DNA from: Candidatus Gerdarchaeota archaeon
GTDB lineage: Archaea > Asgardarchaeota > Heimdallarchaeia > JABLTI01
Direction of reading: 5' to 3'
NCBI GenBank assembly: GCA_016840945.1
Contig: JAEORJ010000048.1
Coordinates: 1-45,489 of the forward strand
Length of the DNA stretch: 45,489 nt
Positions 44,005 to 45,489 of this stretch are shown piece by piece. The position numbers and the translations under genes are program-made. Positions within the stretch are counted from its first letter, which is position 1; each line of letters opens with the position of its first letter. Below the pieces are notes generated by a model. That model made no database searches and had not been told where the DNA came from. It saw only the letters and a program-made list of their open reading frames with translations.

Positions 44005-44406
44005 ATGCAAACACTCCTCGCAGTAAGTGTTAAATGTCCAAGCTGTGGCGCTTCGCTAATGGATACTGAAAATAAGAATGACATTTCATGTATCATATTA
44101 AACATCAAAAACGACAATCAAGTGGGATCTCTTAAATTATGCCCAATTTATAGCAATCATGAATATTCGACCGATTTTGAAATTACCTCAAATCGAGAAT
44201 ATACTTTTACCTGTCCAAATTGCAATTCAGTGTTAAATACAAAGAGGAAATGCAACCATTGTGAAGCATCAATGGTCCAATTGCAATTAAAGGAAGGAGG
44301 GTCTGTCAAATTTTGCTCTCGAGCTGGCTGTGCTCAACCGAGCATTGAATTTGAAAAACTAGATGAAGCATTAGATTATTTTTATGAAATGTTTAAATTT
44401 GGTTAG
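44005..44406 (+). CDS. zinc-ribbon protein
   Basis: A 133-residue soluble protein with three or four Cys pairs: CPSCGASL near the start, CPNCNSVL and CNHCEASM in the middle, and CSRAGC near the end. The pattern of two-Cys knuckles indicates at least two zinc-binding sites. A 35-residue central segment without Cys may form a small fold. The final helix (EKLDEALDYFYEMFKFG) is amphipathic. Start is ATG 44005 with GAGGT ahead of it. Possibly a nucleic-acid or protein-binding adaptor; no family is recognised. Confidence 0.75.
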   Translation: MQTLLAVSVKCPSCGASLMDTENKNDISCIILNIKNDNQVGSLKLCPIYSNHEYSTDFEITSNREYTFTCPNCNSVLNTKRKCNHCEASMVQLQLKEGGSVKFCSRAGCAQPSIEFEKLDEALDYFYEMFKFG

Positions 44407-44735
44407 TAAAGTTAAATTCTTTCAACCTCCTTCCTTTTTCTTTTTATTATTTTATTTCATCATTTATTTAAGAGTAAGATTTGATGTAATTTAATATAAT
44501 TTAGCTACAATAACTTAAATTAATTTTAATGAAAAGAAAAGTCAAAAAAAGAAGTATGCATTTTTCCAAAATTTATTAATAATAAATTATACTTTTTATA
44601 ATGTTATTTAGGGGATATTACAGTGAATAAAAGGACTCTTCAATTTCTTATTACAAATATAGGGATTTCATCAATCCCTTAACATTAAAGCTTAATAATG
44701 ACGAACATATAGCTTTACCACAAGAAAATGTTATT

Positions 44736-45489
44736 GTGATACCAATGACTCAAAAAGATGAAACACCAACACTCTATCAAAATTACTATAACACCAATCT
44801 ATCCAAAGAATTGTATGTAGAAGGATCAACAAAATTTAATCTATATTCAACATCTAACCATATGATATATTTTGATCCCACTAATCCTTCAACTTTTGAA
44901 TATGGTATTAGCTCTTTTGTTGGTGTACTTGTTCAACTTAGTCAGTTTGGTTGTTATGCTTCTTTTGATCCTTATAATGGTATATTCTCCCAAATATCGG
45001 TCATTAAAGATGCTCTTTTAAATTATCCGGATTGTGCTAACCAATCCTCAGTATGTTGTGCTGTTTTAGATGCTTATCATTTTCTTAATCGTTATGATGA
45101 GATTGATATTCAACCTCTTGTTAATTGCATTAAGAGTCATCAATTACCTGATGGTGGTTTTCTTAGTGGTCGCTCACAAATTCATCCCCTTGATGGCAAT
45201 TTCTCTGATTTGGTAACAACATTTCGCAATTATTTTGCTCTTAAAACCGTAGGTGAACAACCAAGTAATCTTTCCAGTATCAAGGAGTTCATTTATTCGC
45301 TTCAAAACACAAATGAGTCTATTCCTGAACTTTATTTCTTCCATCAGAACACCTTTCAAGATCCTCTTTTAGATTATAATAAACCTAGTGTAAGAAATAC
45401 CATCCAAGCGATTATTCTTCTACGTGAGTTAGGTGCAGAGGTGCCTTTCTACTCGAATATAGCAAATATTATGCGAGAATTGGTTGAAC
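44736..45489 (+). CDS. prenyltransferase/squalene-cyclase-repeat protein, 3' end outside window, doubtful 5' end
   Basis: An open frame that continues beyond the window. It contains alpha/alpha-barrel repeats of the prenyltransferase and squalene-oxidocyclase type, notably IQPLVNCIKSHQLPDGGFLS and, later, SIKEFIYSLQNTNE followed by YNKPSVRNTIQAIILLRELG. The frame is open from 44631 but has no start before GTG 44736, then ATG 44745. A GTG at 44623 with GGGGAT upstream would begin MNKKDSSISYYKYRDF if one A were added to the A4 run at 44629-44632, so a one-base frameshift or sequencing error is likely. Whether the product is a cyclase or only a repeat protein cannot be told from this half. Confidence 0.7.
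   Translation, partial: MIPMTQKDETPTLYQNYYNTNLSKELYVEGSTKFNLYSTSNHMIYFDPTNPSTFEYGISSFVGVLVQLSQFGCYASFDPYNGIFSQISVIKDALLNYPDCANQSSVCCAVLDAYHFLNRYDEIDIQPLVNCIKSHQLPDGGFLSGRSQIHPLDGNFSDLVTTFRNYFALKTVGEQPSNLSSIKEFIYSLQNTNESIPELYFFHQNTFQDPLLDYNKPSVRNTIQAIILLRELGAEVPFYSNIANIMRELVE

Noticed and set aside
45174..45359. 61-residue minus-strand frame at the right edge
   Set aside because: It is antisense to the prenyltransferase-repeat gene and shows no start signal or domain.

Overview
The window is AT-rich, densely coding DNA from an archaeon, most probably an Asgard (Heimdall/Gerd-type) lineage. Evidence for Archaea: an archaeal-type family B DNA polymerase, an archaeal-type tRNA-Val with CCA encoded and an extra intron in the D-loop, amphi-Trp and V4R proteins, frequent TTG/GTG starts with GGAG/GGTG-type ribosome sites, and many small surface proteins anchored by a signal peptide plus a C-terminal helix. 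The Asgard placement rests on a longin/roadblock-like domain fused to V4R, several HEAT, TPR and winged-helix proteins, and a pepsin-like two-DTG protease. It is inference, not proof. No mobile element, rRNA or CRISPR array is visible, and no gene-free stretch exceeds about 220 bases.

Layout. 1-3309: M32 carboxypeptidase (cut by the window edge), a tail-anchored protein, a HEAT membrane protein and an intron-bearing tRNA-Val. 3365-10356: an LVIVD-repeat surface protein and four related major facilitator transporters in a row, the first without a normal start codon; a perfect 12-bp inverted repeat follows in the divergent gap. 10523-12862: two small related membrane proteins, a longin-V4R protein and an exported M23-like protein, in one direction. 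12886-15834: two divergent PaaK-like adenylating enzymes. 15944-19756: an SRAP (abasic-site crosslinking) protein followed by a family B polymerase whose proofreading residues are replaced.

19728-24392 (minus): a compact five-gene run of ABC-2 permease, ABC ATPase, DUF362 protein, four-helix membrane protein and alpha/beta hydrolase. 24502-27989 (minus): HEAT plus winged-helix protein, ZIP-like membrane protein, HIT hydrolase and CBM9-like surface protein. 28184-36000: membrane-anchored FAM173-like methyltransferase, DegT-type PLP enzyme, stand-alone Cys-rich PAS protein, an unknown protein, two GNAT proteins, amphi-Trp protein, TPR-like helical protein and a flavin reductase-like protein. 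36008-45489: TPR-aspartic protease fusion, ferric reductase-like heme protein, two related DOMON-like surface proteins, a fifth MFS transporter, another GNAT, a radical SAM protein, a zinc-ribbon protein and the start of a prenyltransferase/squalene-cyclase-repeat protein.

Most interesting as possible systems: SRAP plus a proofreading-dead PolB (lesion tolerance), the longin-V4R and membrane-protein set (sensing), and the ABC-DUF362-hydrolase operon.
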